Positions 28,536 through 38,091 of a stretch of 64,000 bases of DNA are shown here, one piece after another. The DNA is taken from positions 1 to 64,000 of the forward strand of contig JAGWON010000001.1 of the NCBI GenBank assembly GCA_028871055.1, written 5' to 3'. Origin of the DNA: Alphaproteobacteria bacterium. GTDB taxonomy: Bacteria > Pseudomonadota > Alphaproteobacteria > ATCC43930 > CGMCC-115725. The translations under genes were made by a program, and so were the position numbers. The notes under the pieces were generated by a model. It had not been told where the DNA came from and did no database searches. It saw nothing but the letters and a program-made list of their open reading frames with translations. Every line of letters starts with the position of its first letter. Positions within the stretch are counted from its first letter, which is position 1.

Positions 28536-30593
28536 TTAGCGCAGCGCCGCGGCAATATTGCCGCCGTCGACGGTGGTGACGTCGCCCGTCGTCTTGAGCG
28601 CGGTCGCGTGATAGAGGAACGCCGCCGCTACGTCCGCGGCGGTGACCTCGCGGCCCAGGAGATTGCCGCGCATATAATCTTGCTCGCTGACGCCACGGGC
28701 CATGGCGCGCGAGGCGATCATGTCCTTGGTGAGCAGGCCGCTGCGCACCCGATCGGCGTTCACCGCATTGGCGCGGATGCCGTCCTTGCCGTATTCGAGC
28801 GCGTATTGGCGCACGAGCAGCAGCGTCGCCGCCTTGGGCAGTCCGTAAGGCCCGAAATCGGCGCCCGGATTGATCGCCTGCTTCGAGACGTTGAACAGCA
28901 GCGCGCCGCCGAGGCCCTGCGCGCGCATCACCTTGACCGCCGCGCGCGCCACGCGCTGATGGGCGAAGAAATTGAGCTCGAAGCTCTGGCGCAGGATCTT
29001 GTCGTCGAGCTCGCCGATGGCGCCCTGCCAGGCGGCGCCGGCATTCGAGACGACGACGTCGACGCCGCCGAGCGCGGCGCAGCATTCGGCGAACGCCGCA
29101 TGCACCGCGCCGTCGTCGGTCACGTCGCATGCGAGGCCGAGCGCGCCCAGCGATTGCGCCAGCGCCTCGACCGCCTTCTTGTCCTTGTCGACGAGCGCGA
29201 GCTCGGCACCCGCGTCGCGGAAGGCGCGCGCGGTTGCCGCACCGATGGCGCCGGCGGCGCCGGTGATCAGCGCGATCTGGCCGGCCAGCGGCTTCTCCGC
29301 CGCCTTGCCGAGCTTGGCCTGCTCGAGCGACCAGTACTCCATCTCGAACAGCTTGGCCTCGGACAGCGCTTCGAAGCGCCCCAGCGCCTCGGCGTCGGTG
29401 ATCACCGCAATGGCATTTTCGGCGATATCGGCGGCGACGTTCGCCTCCTGGCGGCTGCGCCCCATGCCGAAGAGCCCGAGACCCGGCGCCAGCGCGACGC
29501 GCGGCAACGGATCGAGCGCCCGCTTGGGCGGATCGCAGCGCGCGTTGTTGCGTGCGAAATAGGCGCGGTAGCGCTCGATGAAGCCCTTGGCGGCGGCGAA
29601 GGCGTCCTTGTGGAATTGGGTGAGATTGGCGGTGTCCGGCGGCGGCAGCAGCAGCGGCACGTTCTTGGTGCGGATGGTGTGATCGGGCGTCACCACGCCG
29701 ATCTGGGAATAGCGCATGACCTCGCGGCCGTTGACATAGGCGAGGATCGCGGGCGACGAGCGGAACTCGAGGATCAGGCGGCGGTAGGCGCCCTCGATGC
29801 GCTCGTCCTTGACCGCGCAGGCGCCGCGCAAGATGGGCGCGACATCGGCGATGGTGGCGACGCGCTGCGGCAGCGTGATCGCTGGAAAGACACGCCGCGT
29901 GCCCTTCTTCTGGATGCGCGCTTCGGCGGCGCTGACCGCGGCGATCATGCGTTCATAGGCCTCGCGCGCGTCGGCGCCGAACGTAAAGATACCGTGCTTC
30001 ATCAGGATCAGGCCCTCGACGCGCGGATCGATCTCGAACACGCGCGCCGCCTTCTTGGCGAGGTCGAAGCCCGGCATGACATAAGGCACGATGCCGAAGC
30101 GGCCGTCATAGACTTCGCGGCAGATCTTCTCGCCGTCGGGCTGGTCGACGAGGCTCAGCACCGCGTTGGCGTGGGTATGGTCGACGAACCTGACCGGCAG
30201 GAAAGCGTGCAGCAGCGTTTCGACCGACGGATTGGGCGCGCCCGGATCGAGCAGGTTGGCGCGCTGGACGCGCACCATGTCGTCGTCCGCGAGGTGGTTG
30301 AGCGCGCGCAGCTTGAGGAGCGGCGCGAGGCGCACCGCCGGCAGTCCGGCGGGCTCGATATTCGCCATGTCCCAGCCGCTGCCCTTGACGCAGAGCACGT
30401 CGACCTCGTCGCCGAGCAGGTCGCGCAGCCGCAGCTTGACCGAGGTGTTACCGCCGCCATGCAGGACAAGCCGCGGATCCTGGCCGAGGAGGCGCGACGA
30501 GTAGACGCGCAGCGCCAAGTCGCGATCGACGCCCTGTTGGGCGTAACGCGCGGCCAGCGCCTCGGCCTCGTCGTCGTTCCAGCGGCTTTTCAT
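28536..30593 (-). CDS. Bifunctional class II aldolase / short-chain dehydrogenase
   Basis: A 685-aa fusion. The N-terminal half is a class II aldolase/adducin domain with zinc ligands in DHTHAN and MKHGIF and the phosphate loop HGGGNTSVK. The C-terminal half (from about residue 425) is an NAD(P) short-chain dehydrogenase: GAAGAIGAAT nucleotide loop, SNAGAAW, and the catalytic YGLPK (YxxxK). Such fusions are annotated as rhamnulose-1-phosphate aldolase/lactaldehyde dehydrogenase. No rhamnose or fucose genes are nearby, so the sugar is uncertain. ATG 30593 is chosen over 30623 because CCGGAGCC lies 6-13 nt upstream. It is divergent from the DapA-family gene with 108 bp between. Confidence 0.88.
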   Translation of the reverse strand: MKSRWNDDEAEALAARYAQQGVDRDLALRVYSSRLLGQDPRLVLHGGGNTSVKLRLRDLLGDEVDVLCVKGSGWDMANIEPAGLPAVRLAPLLKLRALNHLADDDMVRVQRANLLDPGAPNPSVETLLHAFLPVRFVDHTHANAVLSLVDQPDGEKICREVYDGRFGIVPYVMPGFDLAKKAARVFEIDPRVEGLILMKHGIFTFGADAREAYERMIAAVSAAEARIQKKGTRRVFPAITLPQRVATIADVAPILRGACAVKDERIEGAYRRLILEFRSSPAILAYVNGREVMRYSQIGVVTPDHTIRTKNVPLLLPPPDTANLTQFHKDAFAAAKGFIERYRAYFARNNARCDPPKRALDPLPRVALAPGLGLFGMGRSRQEANVAADIAENAIAVITDAEALGRFEALSEAKLFEMEYWSLEQAKLGKAAEKPLAGQIALITGAAGAIGAATARAFRDAGAELALVDKDKKAVEALAQSLGALGLACDVTDDGAVHAAFAECCAALGGVDVVVSNAGAAWQGAIGELDDKILRQSFELNFFAHQRVARAAVKVMRAQGLGGALLFNVSKQAINPGADFGPYGLPKAATLLLVRQYALEYGKDGIRANAVNADRVRSGLLTKDMIASRAMARGVSEQDYMRGNLLGREVTAADVAAAFLYHATALKTTGDVTTVDGGNIAAALR

Positions 30594-30701
30594 CGTGTGG
30601 CTCCGGCCGCCAGCATAGAACAAGCCCGGTTGGGCCGCGAGGGCCGGGATTTATTTCCGCGCGCCCGACGCGTAAAATACGCATCGAACCAGCGAGGACC
30701 C

Positions 30702-31625
30702 ATGGCCGAAAATCCGCGCGGCGTCTATGCCGCCATCCTGACGCCGCTCACCGCGAACTTCGAGCCCGACCTCGGCGCCTTCGTCGCGCACGGCCAATGG
30801 CTGCTGGCCAACGGCTGCGACGGGCTGGCGCCGCTCGGCACCACCGGCGAGGCGAATTCGCTGTCGCTGAAACAGCGCATGCGCATCATCGAGGCGACGC
30901 TGACCAAGCTGCCGATCGAACGCTGTATCGTCGGCGCCGGCTCCTGCGCGCTCGCCGACGCGGTGCAATTGGCGCGCGAAGCGACCCGCGCGGGCGCCGG
31001 CGGCGTGCTGATGCTGCCGCCGTTCTACTACAAGAATCTGAGCGAGGACGGCCTCTACAATTTCTTCGCCGCCGTGGTCGAGCGCATCGCCGATCCGCGC
31101 CTGCGACTCTACCTCTACCACTTCCCGCAGCTTTCGGCGGTGCCGATCACGCCGGCGTTGATCCGCCGCCTGCGGAACGCGTTCGGCGACACCATCGCCG
31201 GCTTGAAGGACAGCGGCGGCGATTGGAATTTCTCGGCGGCGCTGCTGAAGGAATTTCCCGGCTTCGGCGTGTTCTCGGGCAGCGAGCAGTATCTGCTGAA
31301 CAACCTGCGCGCCGGCGGCGTCGGCACGATCTCGGCATCGGTCAACGTCACCGCGCCGCTGGCCCAGCCGGTCTATCGCCACTGGCAGAACACCGAGGCC
31401 GACGATCTCCAAGCGACGCTCACCGCGGTGCGCGTGCTGTTCCAGGATTATCCGCTGGTGCCTGCGCTCAAGGAGACGATGGCGCTGGTCACCGGCAACC
31501 CGGTATGGCACACGCTGCTGCCGCCGAACGCGCCGCTGGGACCGGCGCAGGCCGCCGCGCTCAAGGCGAAGCTCGCCGCGCTGCCGGCGATGCAGCCGGT
31601 GATCGCAGCGGCGCGCGCCGCGTGA
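30702..31625 (+). CDS. Dihydrodipicolinate synthase (DapA) family aldolase
   Basis: A 307-aa TIM-barrel class I aldolase. The Schiff-base lysine is Lys169 in AGLKDSGGDW, the proton-relay tyrosine is Tyr139 in YLYHFPQ, and the pyruvate carboxylate loop is PLGTTGEANSL (44-54). Family members include DapA, N-acetylneuraminate lyase, KdgD and hydroxy-oxo-acid aldolases. The divergent sugar aldolase/dehydrogenase next door favours a catabolic sugar-acid role over lysine synthesis. The substrate is not determined. Confidence 0.85.
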   Translation: MAENPRGVYAAILTPLTANFEPDLGAFVAHGQWLLANGCDGLAPLGTTGEANSLSLKQRMRIIEATLTKLPIERCIVGAGSCALADAVQLAREATRAGAGGVLMLPPFYYKNLSEDGLYNFFAAVVERIADPRLRLYLYHFPQLSAVPITPALIRRLRNAFGDTIAGLKDSGGDWNFSAALLKEFPGFGVFSGSEQYLLNNLRAGGVGTISASVNVTAPLAQPVYRHWQNTEADDLQATLTAVRVLFQDYPLVPALKETMALVTGNPVWHTLLPPNAPLGPAQAAALKAKLAALPAMQPVIAAARAA

Positions 31626-31628
31626 GGT

Positions 31629-31832
31629 TCAGGTCGTCTGCGCGCGGCGGACCGCCGGCCAGCGGCTGAAGGCGAAGACCCAGAGCACCACCAGGTTCAC
31701 CAGCGGCACGAACCACAGGATGGTCCACCAGCCGCTGTAGCCGGCCTGCCGCAAGATCTTGACGATTGGGATCGCGATGATTGCGACGACGACGAGCACG
31801 ACGATCAAATTCAAGACCGAAATTACCACCAT
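31629..31832 (-). CDS. Small two-span membrane protein
   Basis: A 67-aa protein made of two hydrophobic helices (about 4-24 and 36-56) joined by ILRQAGYSGWW. It ends in a short basic tail, RWPAVRRAQTT. The pattern AGYSGWWxILWFVPLVNLV recurs in small bacterial membrane proteins of unknown function. The start ATG 31832 is preceded by a run of six G residues. It lies 35 nt downstream of the HtrA-like gene on the same strand, so the two may be one operon. It converges on the DapA-family gene with 3 bp between stops. Confidence 0.65.
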   Translation of the reverse strand: MVVISVLNLIVVLVVVAIIAIPIVKILRQAGYSGWWTILWFVPLVNLVVLWVFAFSRWPAVRRAQTT

Positions 31833-31867
31833 GAATGCCCCCCTGTTGGAACGCATCAGCAAATCGA

Positions 31868-32842
31868 TTATTGCAGCCGCGCCTTCTTCAAGAGCGCGGC
31901 GCGATCGGTCGAGCGCGCCGTGAGCGCGAGCGTGTGGCCGTCGCGCTGCACCGTTAGCGGCACCTCGACCCCCGCCCGGCCCAGCGACCAGATGCGACGG
32001 TAGAGCGCGGCGAGATTGTCGACCTCCTGGCCGGCGACCGACAGCAGGATGTCGCCGACGCGTAAATCGGCGCGGCGCGCCGGGCCGTCGGTGGCGAGGC
32101 CGGCGATCACCACGCGGTCCTCGATCTCGGTCGCGTAGAAGCCGAGCCACGGCCGCGGCGGCTTGTTGGGCCGGCCGAGCGTGAGCAGGTCGTCGTAGAT
32201 CGGCTTCAGAAGATCGATCGGCACGTTCATGTTGAGATGCTCCGGCCGACCGTTCTCGCGCGCCTGCTGCAAGTGGAGTGAGCCGATGGCGACGAGCCGG
32301 CCGGCGGTGTCGAGCACCGCGGTGCCGCCCCAATTGGGATGGGCCGGCGCGGTGAACAGCGCCTCGTCGAGGAGGTACTCCCAATAGCCGGCGAATTCCT
32401 GCTTGACGGCGATGCGGGCCGCGAGCGAGCGGGCGCGGCCGCCGGCGCCGCCGACCACCACGTCGTCGCCGACGCGCGTCGTCGCCGACTGGCCGAGCGG
32501 CACCGCCGGCAGGTTGAGCCGGCCCAGCGCTTGGACCAGGCCGAATCCGGTTTCCTGATCGTAGGCGACGACGTGGCCCGGCACGGCGCGGCCGTCGCCG
32601 GTGTTGAGCCAGAGGCTCTCGGCCTCGGTGACGAGATAGCCGATGGTGAGGACGATGCCGTCCTCGCGAATCACCACGCCGTTGCCGGCGCGCTCGGTGC
32701 CGAGGGTCTGGGCGGTGAAGGCATCCTCGGGCACGGTGGCGCGCAATCCCACCACCGACGACAGCGCGCGCTCGAGATCGTAGGCGTAGTCGGCCGGGTT
32801 CGGCTGCACCTGGGGCGGCATTTCCCAATCGGTCTGCGCCAT
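31868..32842 (-). CDS. HtrA-fold S1C protein with PDZ domain, predicted proteolytically inactive
   Basis: A 324-aa protein: trypsin-like domain (about 20-215) followed by a PDZ domain (about 225-310, WLGFYATEI, ADLRVGDILLSVAG). At the expected catalytic positions, His is replaced (LTIGYLVTEAE where HtrA has TNxHVV), Asp is replaced (DQETGFGLVQAL where HtrA has D..xDLAVL) and the nucleophile loop reads HPNWGGTAV instead of GNSGGP. All three triad residues therefore appear lost while the fold remains. There is no signal peptide, unlike periplasmic Deg proteases. It is probably a binding or scaffold protein, and is co-directional with a small membrane protein. Confidence 0.75.
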   Translation of the reverse strand: MAQTDWEMPPQVQPNPADYAYDLERALSSVVGLRATVPEDAFTAQTLGTERAGNGVVIREDGIVLTIGYLVTEAESLWLNTGDGRAVPGHVVAYDQETGFGLVQALGRLNLPAVPLGQSATTRVGDDVVVGGAGGRARSLAARIAVKQEFAGYWEYLLDEALFTAPAHPNWGGTAVLDTAGRLVAIGSLHLQQARENGRPEHLNMNVPIDLLKPIYDDLLTLGRPNKPPRPWLGFYATEIEDRVVIAGLATDGPARRADLRVGDILLSVAGQEVDNLAALYRRIWSLGRAGVEVPLTVQRDGHTLALTARSTDRAALLKKARLQ

Positions 32843-32906
32843 GGCTGCCTCGTCCGAGAACCCCGTCCAGGATACACCAGCGACCGCACCGGCGCGAGAC
32901 GACGGG

Positions 32907-33341
32907 CTATTCCTCGCCTGGCGCGATGTGCCTGAGGCGCTTTAGCCGGCCGTGGACGCGCTTGTCCTCGACGCGCTTGCGCACCGCGGCGAGCGACGGT
33001 CCGACCGGCAGGCGCGGCTTCGGCTTGAGCGCGGCGCGGCGCAGCAGCTCGATCAGCCGCGCGCGCGCATCCATGCGATTGCGATCCTGCGAGCGAAAGC
33101 GCTGGGCGGTGATGACGACGACGCCATCGCGACGCAGCCGCTTGCCGGCGATGGTCTTGAGGCGGCGGCGCATGTGATCGTCGATGCCGCCGGCGCGATT
33201 GAGATCGTAGTGCAGCTTGACCGCCGTCGCCTGCTTCTGCACGGCCTGGCCGCCGGGGCCGGAGGCGAGGATGAAATCCTCCTCCACCGCGCCTTCGTCG
33301 ATGGCGACCGTGATCTGCCGCAGGCGCTTGGACATCTTCAT
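32907..33341 (-). CDS. arfB: Alternative ribosome-rescue factor B (peptidyl-tRNA hydrolase)
   Basis: A 144-aa RF-1-like hydrolase that frees ribosomes stalled without a stop codon. The catalytic GGQ lies in ASGPGGQAVQKQATAV (about 26-41), slightly divergent from the usual GPGGQNVNK. The basic C-terminal tail that threads the mRNA channel is present (KRVEDKRVHGRLKRLRH). The start overlaps the stop of the efflux outer-membrane gene (ATGA), so it is the last gene of the RND operon. An internal Met at codon 3 is an alternative start. Confidence 0.92.
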   Translation of the reverse strand: MKMSKRLRQITVAIDEGAVEEDFILASGPGGQAVQKQATAVKLHYDLNRAGGIDDHMRRRLKTIAGKRLRRDGVVVITAQRFRSQDRNRMDARARLIELLRRAALKPKPRLPVGPSLAAVRKRVEDKRVHGRLKRLRHIAPGEE

Positions 33342-34804
33342 CGCGTCTCCTTCGTCTCGGCGGCCGGCGGAAAGCCCGGCGGCGGCACCGGCAGCGACCG
33401 GTCCGGGAGCTCCGCCGCGCTCCAGCCGCCGCCCAGATTCTCGATCAGCAGCACGCTTGCGTTCAAGCGGCTTTGCCGGATGTTGAGCGCGGTCTGGCGG
33501 TCACCGAGGGCGGTCGTCTCGGCGGTCACCACGCTCGTGTAATCAACGGTGCCGGCACGGTACTGGTTCAAGATCAGGCGCTCGGCCTCACTCGCCGCCG
33601 CAACCGCGGCGTCCTGCACCGTCGCCTGGTCCTGTAGGACCTTGAGTGCGGCGAGATTGTCCTCGACGCCCTGGAAGGCGGTGAGCACGGTCTGGCGGTA
33701 ATTCGCCACCGCCTGGTCATGGCCGGCACGCGCCGCCGCGACCTGGGCAGTGGTGAGGCCACCATTGAAGACGTTGGCGGCGATCTGGGGTCCGGCGGAC
33801 CAAGTGAGGCTGGAGGCGTGCAGCAGCGTGTCGAGCAGGGCGCTGCTGAAGCCATAGGTGCCGGTGAGCGTCAGCGTCGGGAAATAGCCCGCGACCGCGA
33901 CGCCGATCTGCGCGTTGGCGGCAGCCATCTGCCGTTCGGCCTGCGCCACGGTGGGATTGCGCTCCAAGAGCGCCGACGGCACGCCGGCGGGTGGCACCGG
34001 CACCGACATGGCGACGGGCGCCGGCGCCAGCGCGAATTCGGCCGGCGGCTTGCCGACGAGCACGGCGATGGCGTGCTCGAGCTGGGCACGCGCCACGCCC
34101 AGCGCCACCATCTGCGAGCGCGCATTCTCGAGCGTCGCCTGGGCCTGGGCCATGTCGGATTTCGCGACATTGCCGGCGTTGTATTTGTTCCGGGTGATGC
34201 GGAGCTGCCGGCTATAGGCCGCGACGGTATCCTCAAGCAGCTGCCGCTGCGCGTCGTTGACGCGCAGTTGGAAATAATCCTGGGCCAGGGTCGCCTGGGC
34301 CGAAAGCTGGGCGGCGGCGAGCTGCGCCGCGTCGGCCTGTGCGGTGGCGGTGGCGCTTTCGACCGTGCGGCGGACCTGGCCCCAGACGTCGATCACCCAG
34401 CTGGCGTCGACCGGCAGGCTGAAATCGTTGCGGATGCGGCCGCCGCCGAACGATCCGGTGGCGGGTTTGGAGCGCGTCATCGCCGGATCGATGCCGAACG
34501 ACGGGAAATAACTGGCGCGATTCTCGGCAACGATGGCGACCGCCTGACGATAAGTCGCTTCGATAGCCTTCAGATTCTGGTTCGAGACCACAACCTGGTT
34601 TTCGAGGCCGTCGAGCACGGGATCGTCGTAGACTGACCACCACGGCTGGCCGGAGGCCGCGGCCTTCGGCTCGGCCGGCTTCCAGCCCGCGTTTTCCTTG
34701 TACGCAGCCGGTGTCTCGACCGGCGGCCGCCGGTAGTCGGGCCCGACGGTGCAGGCGGCGGCAAGCGCGGCAAGCAGCAGGACGACGGCGCGGCGCATGA
34801 TCAT
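33338..34804 (-). CDS. Outer-membrane efflux lipoprotein (NodT/OprM family)
   Basis: A 488-aa TolC-like channel subunit. The leader ends in a lipobox [14 protein letters not shown] with the lipidated Cys near residue 20. The two outer-membrane-efflux repeats are visible: [14 protein letters not shown] and [15 protein letters not shown], each followed by long helices rich in Ala, Gln and Glu. The start ATG 34804 overlaps the stop of the RND gene upstream; a second ATG at 34798 is possible. It provides the outer-membrane exit duct for the two RND pumps. Confidence 0.93.
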   Translation of the reverse strand: MIMRRAVVLLLAALAAACTVGPDYRRPPVETPAAYKENAGWKPAEPKAAASGQPWWSVYDDPVLDGLENQVVVSNQNLKAIEATYRQAVAIVAENRASYFPSFGIDPAMTRSKPATGSFGGGRIRNDFSLPVDASWVIDVWGQVRRTVESATATAQADAAQLAAAQLSAQATLAQDYFQLRVNDAQRQLLEDTVAAYSRQLRITRNKYNAGNVAKSDMAQAQATLENARSQMVALGVARAQLEHAIAVLVGKPPAEFALAPAPVAMSVPVPPAGVPSALLERNPTVAQAERQMAAANAQIGVAVAGYFPTLTLTGTYGFSSALLDTLLHASSLTWSAGPQIAANVFNGGLTTAQVAAARAGHDQAVANYRQTVLTAFQGVEDNLAALKVLQDQATVQDAAVAAASEAERLILNQYRAGTVDYTSVVTAETTALGDRQTALNIRQSRLNASVLLIENLGGGWSAAELPDRSLPVPPPGFPPAAETKETR

Positions 34805-37800
34805 TCTCCCGGCGCCGGCGCGCCGCCCGGCAGGCGCGCAGCGCGGCGGTCCCACTGCCGCTGGCACCACAGGCGGAAGCGATCGAGATAGAGATAGATC
34901 ACCGGCGTCGTGTAGAGCGTCAGCACTTGGCTGACCATCAGGCCGCCGACGATGGCGAGGCCCAGCGGCCGGCGCAGCTCGCCGCCCTCGCCGGCGCCGA
35001 TGGCGAGCGGCACCGCGCCCAGCATTGCCGCCATGGTCGTCATCATGATCGGCCGGAAACGCATCAGGCATGCCTGGAAGATCGCGTCGCGCGACGACAG
35101 GCCGAGGCTGCGCTCCGCGTCGAGCGCGAAGTCGATCATCATGATCGCGTTCTTCTTGACAATGCCGATCAGCAGGATGACGCCGATCAGCGCGATGATG
35201 CTCAACTCGGTGCGGAACAGCATCAGCGCCAGTATGGCGCCCACGCCGGCCGACGGCAGGGTCGAAAGGATGGTGATCGGGTGGACATAGCTCTCGTAGA
35301 GTATGCCCAGCACGATATAGACCGCGGCCAGCGCGGCGACGATCAGGAAGGGCTCGGCGGCGAGCGACTGCTGGAAGACCTGGGCGGTGCCCTGGAAGCT
35401 GCCGATGATGTTGGACGGCGCGCCGAGCTCGAGCATCGTGCGGTTGACGACCGAAGCTGCTTGGCTCAAGGCTACACCCGACGCCAGGTTGAACGAGATC
35501 GTCGAGGCGACCGAAAGGCCTTGGTGATTGACCGCAAGCGGCGTGGCGCCCGGCTGGAAGCTGGCGAAGGCGGCGAGCGGCACCATCGTCTCCTTGACCG
35601 TGCTAACCGCGGTGCCGGTCGAGGCCGGGCCGTGGCCGATCGCGGTGATCGAATTGGTCGCGAGATTGCGCGCGGCGTCGGCGGCGATCGTCGCCGCCTT
35701 GGTGCTCTGGCCCTTGAGCACGACCGTGCCCGCGACGGCGTTGGTCGCCTGGGTGCCGCCGACGGCGCCGCCGACCGTACTGACACGGAGATCTTTCAGC
35801 GTGTCGGGGCTTTGCCAGAACTGCGGCGCCACCTCCATGATGACGTGATACTGGTTCAGCGGATTGAAGATGGTCGACACCTGGCGCTGGCCGAAGGCGT
35901 CGTAGAGCGTATTGTCGATCGCGCTCACGCCGAGCCCGAGGCGCGCGGCGGTTGCGCGGTCGATCGCCAGATCGGTCTCGAGCCCCTTGTCCTGCTGATC
36001 GGAATTGACGTCGGCGAGCTGCGGGACCTTCTGCAGCGCCGCGGTGATCCGGGGCACCCACTCATTGAGCGCCCGCAGGTCGTCGCTGCGCAGCGTGTAC
36101 TGGTATTGCGCGTTCGATGGCCGGCCGCCGACCCGGATGTCCTGCACCGGCTGGAGGAAAAGCGTAGCGCCGGGCACGACCGAAAGCTCGCGCCGCAGCC
36201 GCGCGATCACTGAATCGATGGCGGGCCGCCGGTTCAGCGGCTTGAGTGCGGCGAAAACGAAGCCCGAATTCGTCTGGAAACCGCCGGTGAAGCCGACGAC
36301 GTTTTCGACCGCCGCGTCCTTGCGCATGATAGAGATGAACTGAGCGAGCTTCTTCTGCATGAGCTGGAACGAGATGCTCTGATCGGCCTGGATGAAGCCG
36401 ATTAGCCGTCCGGTGTCCTGCTGCGGGAAGAAGCCCTTGGGCACGACGACGAATAGCAGCACGTTGAGGCAGAGCGTCGCGCCGAGGATGGCGAGCACCA
36501 GCGGCGAATGGCGCAGCGACCAGGTGAGCGAGCGGCGATACCGCTCCTTGAGCCAGTCGAAGCCGCGCTCGCTCCAGCGCAGGATGCGGTGCGGCGGCGG
36601 ATCGTCCGCGCGCGGCCGGCGCAGCAGGCGGGCGCACATCATCGGTGTGGTGGTGAGCGACAGCAGCAGCGAGACCATGATCGCGATCGACAGCGTCATG
36701 GCGAACTCGCGGAACAGGCGGCCGATGAGCCCGCCCATCAGCAGGATCGGCGTGAACACCGCGATGAGCGAAAGGCTCATGGACAGCACGGTGAAGCCGA
36801 CCTCGCGCGCGCCCAAGAACGCCGCCTGGAGGCGCGGCATGCCCGCCTCCAGATGGCGTGTGGTGTTCTCGAGCACGACGATTGCGTCGTCGACGACGAA
36901 GCCGGTCGCCACGGTGAGCGCCATGAGCGAGAGGTTGTCGAGGCTGTAACCCAAGAGATACATGACGCCGAAGGTGCCGATCAGCGATACCGGCACCGCG
37001 ACCGATGGGATCAGCGTGGCGCGGCCGTTGCGCAGGAACAGGTACACCACCGCGATCACCAGCAGGGTCGAGATCATCAACGTGCGCTCGACCTCCTTGA
37101 GGGACGCGCGGATCGTGGTCGAGCGGTCGACCGGAATGCCAATGTGGATCGCGGCCGGCATTTCCGCCTGGAGGACCGGCAGCTCGGCTTTGACGCCGTC
37201 GACGGTGTTGATGATGTTGCCGCCGGGCTGGCGATAGATGATCACCAGCACCGCCGGTTTGCCGTTGGCGAGGCCGGCATTGCGCAGATTCTCGACCGAA
37301 TCGACGACCTGCGCGATTTCGGACAGCGTCACCGCCGCGCCGTTGCGATAGGCGACGACAAGGTCCTTGTACGCGGCAGCAGCGCGCGCCTGGTCATTGT
37401 CGTAGATCTGATAACGCTTGCCGCCGTCCTCGATCGCACCCTTGGGCGCATGCGCGTTGGCGGCGGCAAGCGCCGCACGCACGTCTTCGAGCCCGATACC
37501 GTATTGCGACAGCGCCAGGGGATTGAGCTCGACGCGCACCGCGGGCAGCGCCGAGCCGCTGACATCGACCTCGCCGACGCCCGGCAGCTGCGACAGCTTC
37601 TGCGCCAGCACGGTGCTGGCGGCGTCGTACATCTGGCCGCGGTCGAGCGTATCCGAGGTCAGCGCCAGCACCATGATCGGCGCGTCGGCCGGATTGACCT
37701 TCCGGTAGGTCGGATTCTGGCGCAGGCTGGTCGGCAGGTCAGCGCGCGCCGCGTTGATCGCCGCCTGGACGTCGCGCGCGGCGCCGTCGATGTCGCGATC

Positions 37801-38091
37801 GAGGCCGAATTGCAGGGTGATGCGCGTGCTGCCGACCGTGCTCGTCGAGGTCATCTCGGTAACGTCGGCGATCTGCCCGAGATGCCGCTCGAGCGGTGTC
37901 GCCACGCTGGTCGCGACCACCTCGGGGCTGGCGCCGGGCAGCGTCGCGCGTACCGAGATGGTCGGGAAATCGACTTGCGGCAGCGGCGCGACGGGCAGCA
38001 GGAAGAACGCGACCGCGCCGGCAAGCGCGATGCCGAGCGTCAGCAGCGTCGTCGCCACGGGCCGGCGAATGAAGAGCGCCGAGAAGTTCAT
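34801..38091 (-). CDS. mdtC: RND multidrug efflux permease (MdtC-like)
   Basis: A 1096-aa inner-membrane RND transporter with twelve spans and two large periplasmic loops. The proton-relay residues are visible in TM4 ([13 protein letters not shown], two Asp) and TM10 ([19 protein letters not shown], Lys). The N-terminus [20 protein letters not shown] is typical of the MdtB/MdtC branch. It overlaps the partner RND gene by 4 bp. The MdtB/C type is inferred from the tandem arrangement; drugs or bile-salt-like substrates are likely but unproven. Confidence 0.92.
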   Translation of the reverse strand: MNFSALFIRRPVATTLLTLGIALAGAVAFFLLPVAPLPQVDFPTISVRATLPGASPEVVATSVATPLERHLGQIADVTEMTSTSTVGSTRITLQFGLDRDIDGAARDVQAAINAARADLPTSLRQNPTYRKVNPADAPIMVLALTSDTLDRGQMYDAASTVLAQKLSQLPGVGEVDVSGSALPAVRVELNPLALSQYGIGLEDVRAALAAANAHAPKGAIEDGGKRYQIYDNDQARAAAAYKDLVVAYRNGAAVTLSEIAQVVDSVENLRNAGLANGKPAVLVIIYRQPGGNIINTVDGVKAELPVLQAEMPAAIHIGIPVDRSTTIRASLKEVERTLMISTLLVIAVVYLFLRNGRATLIPSVAVPVSLIGTFGVMYLLGYSLDNLSLMALTVATGFVVDDAIVVLENTTRHLEAGMPRLQAAFLGAREVGFTVLSMSLSLIAVFTPILLMGGLIGRLFREFAMTLSIAIMVSLLLSLTTTPMMCARLLRRPRADDPPPHRILRWSERGFDWLKERYRRSLTWSLRHSPLVLAILGATLCLNVLLFVVVPKGFFPQQDTGRLIGFIQADQSISFQLMQKKLAQFISIMRKDAAVENVVGFTGGFQTNSGFVFAALKPLNRRPAIDSVIARLRRELSVVPGATLFLQPVQDIRVGGRPSNAQYQYTLRSDDLRALNEWVPRITAALQKVPQLADVNSDQQDKGLETDLAIDRATAARLGLGVSAIDNTLYDAFGQRQVSTIFNPLNQYHVIMEVAPQFWQSPDTLKDLRVSTVGGAVGGTQATNAVAGTVVLKGQSTKAATIAADAARNLATNSITAIGHGPASTGTAVSTVKETMVPLAAFASFQPGATPLAVNHQGLSVASTISFNLASGVALSQAASVVNRTMLELGAPSNIIGSFQGTAQVFQQSLAAEPFLIVAALAAVYIVLGILYESYVHPITILSTLPSAGVGAILALMLFRTELSIIALIGVILLIGIVKKNAIMMIDFALDAERSLGLSSRDAIFQACLMRFRPIMMTTMAAMLGAVPLAIGAGEGGELRRPLGLAIVGGLMVSQVLTLYTTPVIYLYLDRFRLWCQRQWDRRAARLPGGAPAPGE

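Noticed and set aside
28452-30700. Long plus-strand open frame running into the DapA-family gene
   Set aside because: Only the part from 30702 is real; the upstream portion is antisense to the aldolase/dehydrogenase gene.
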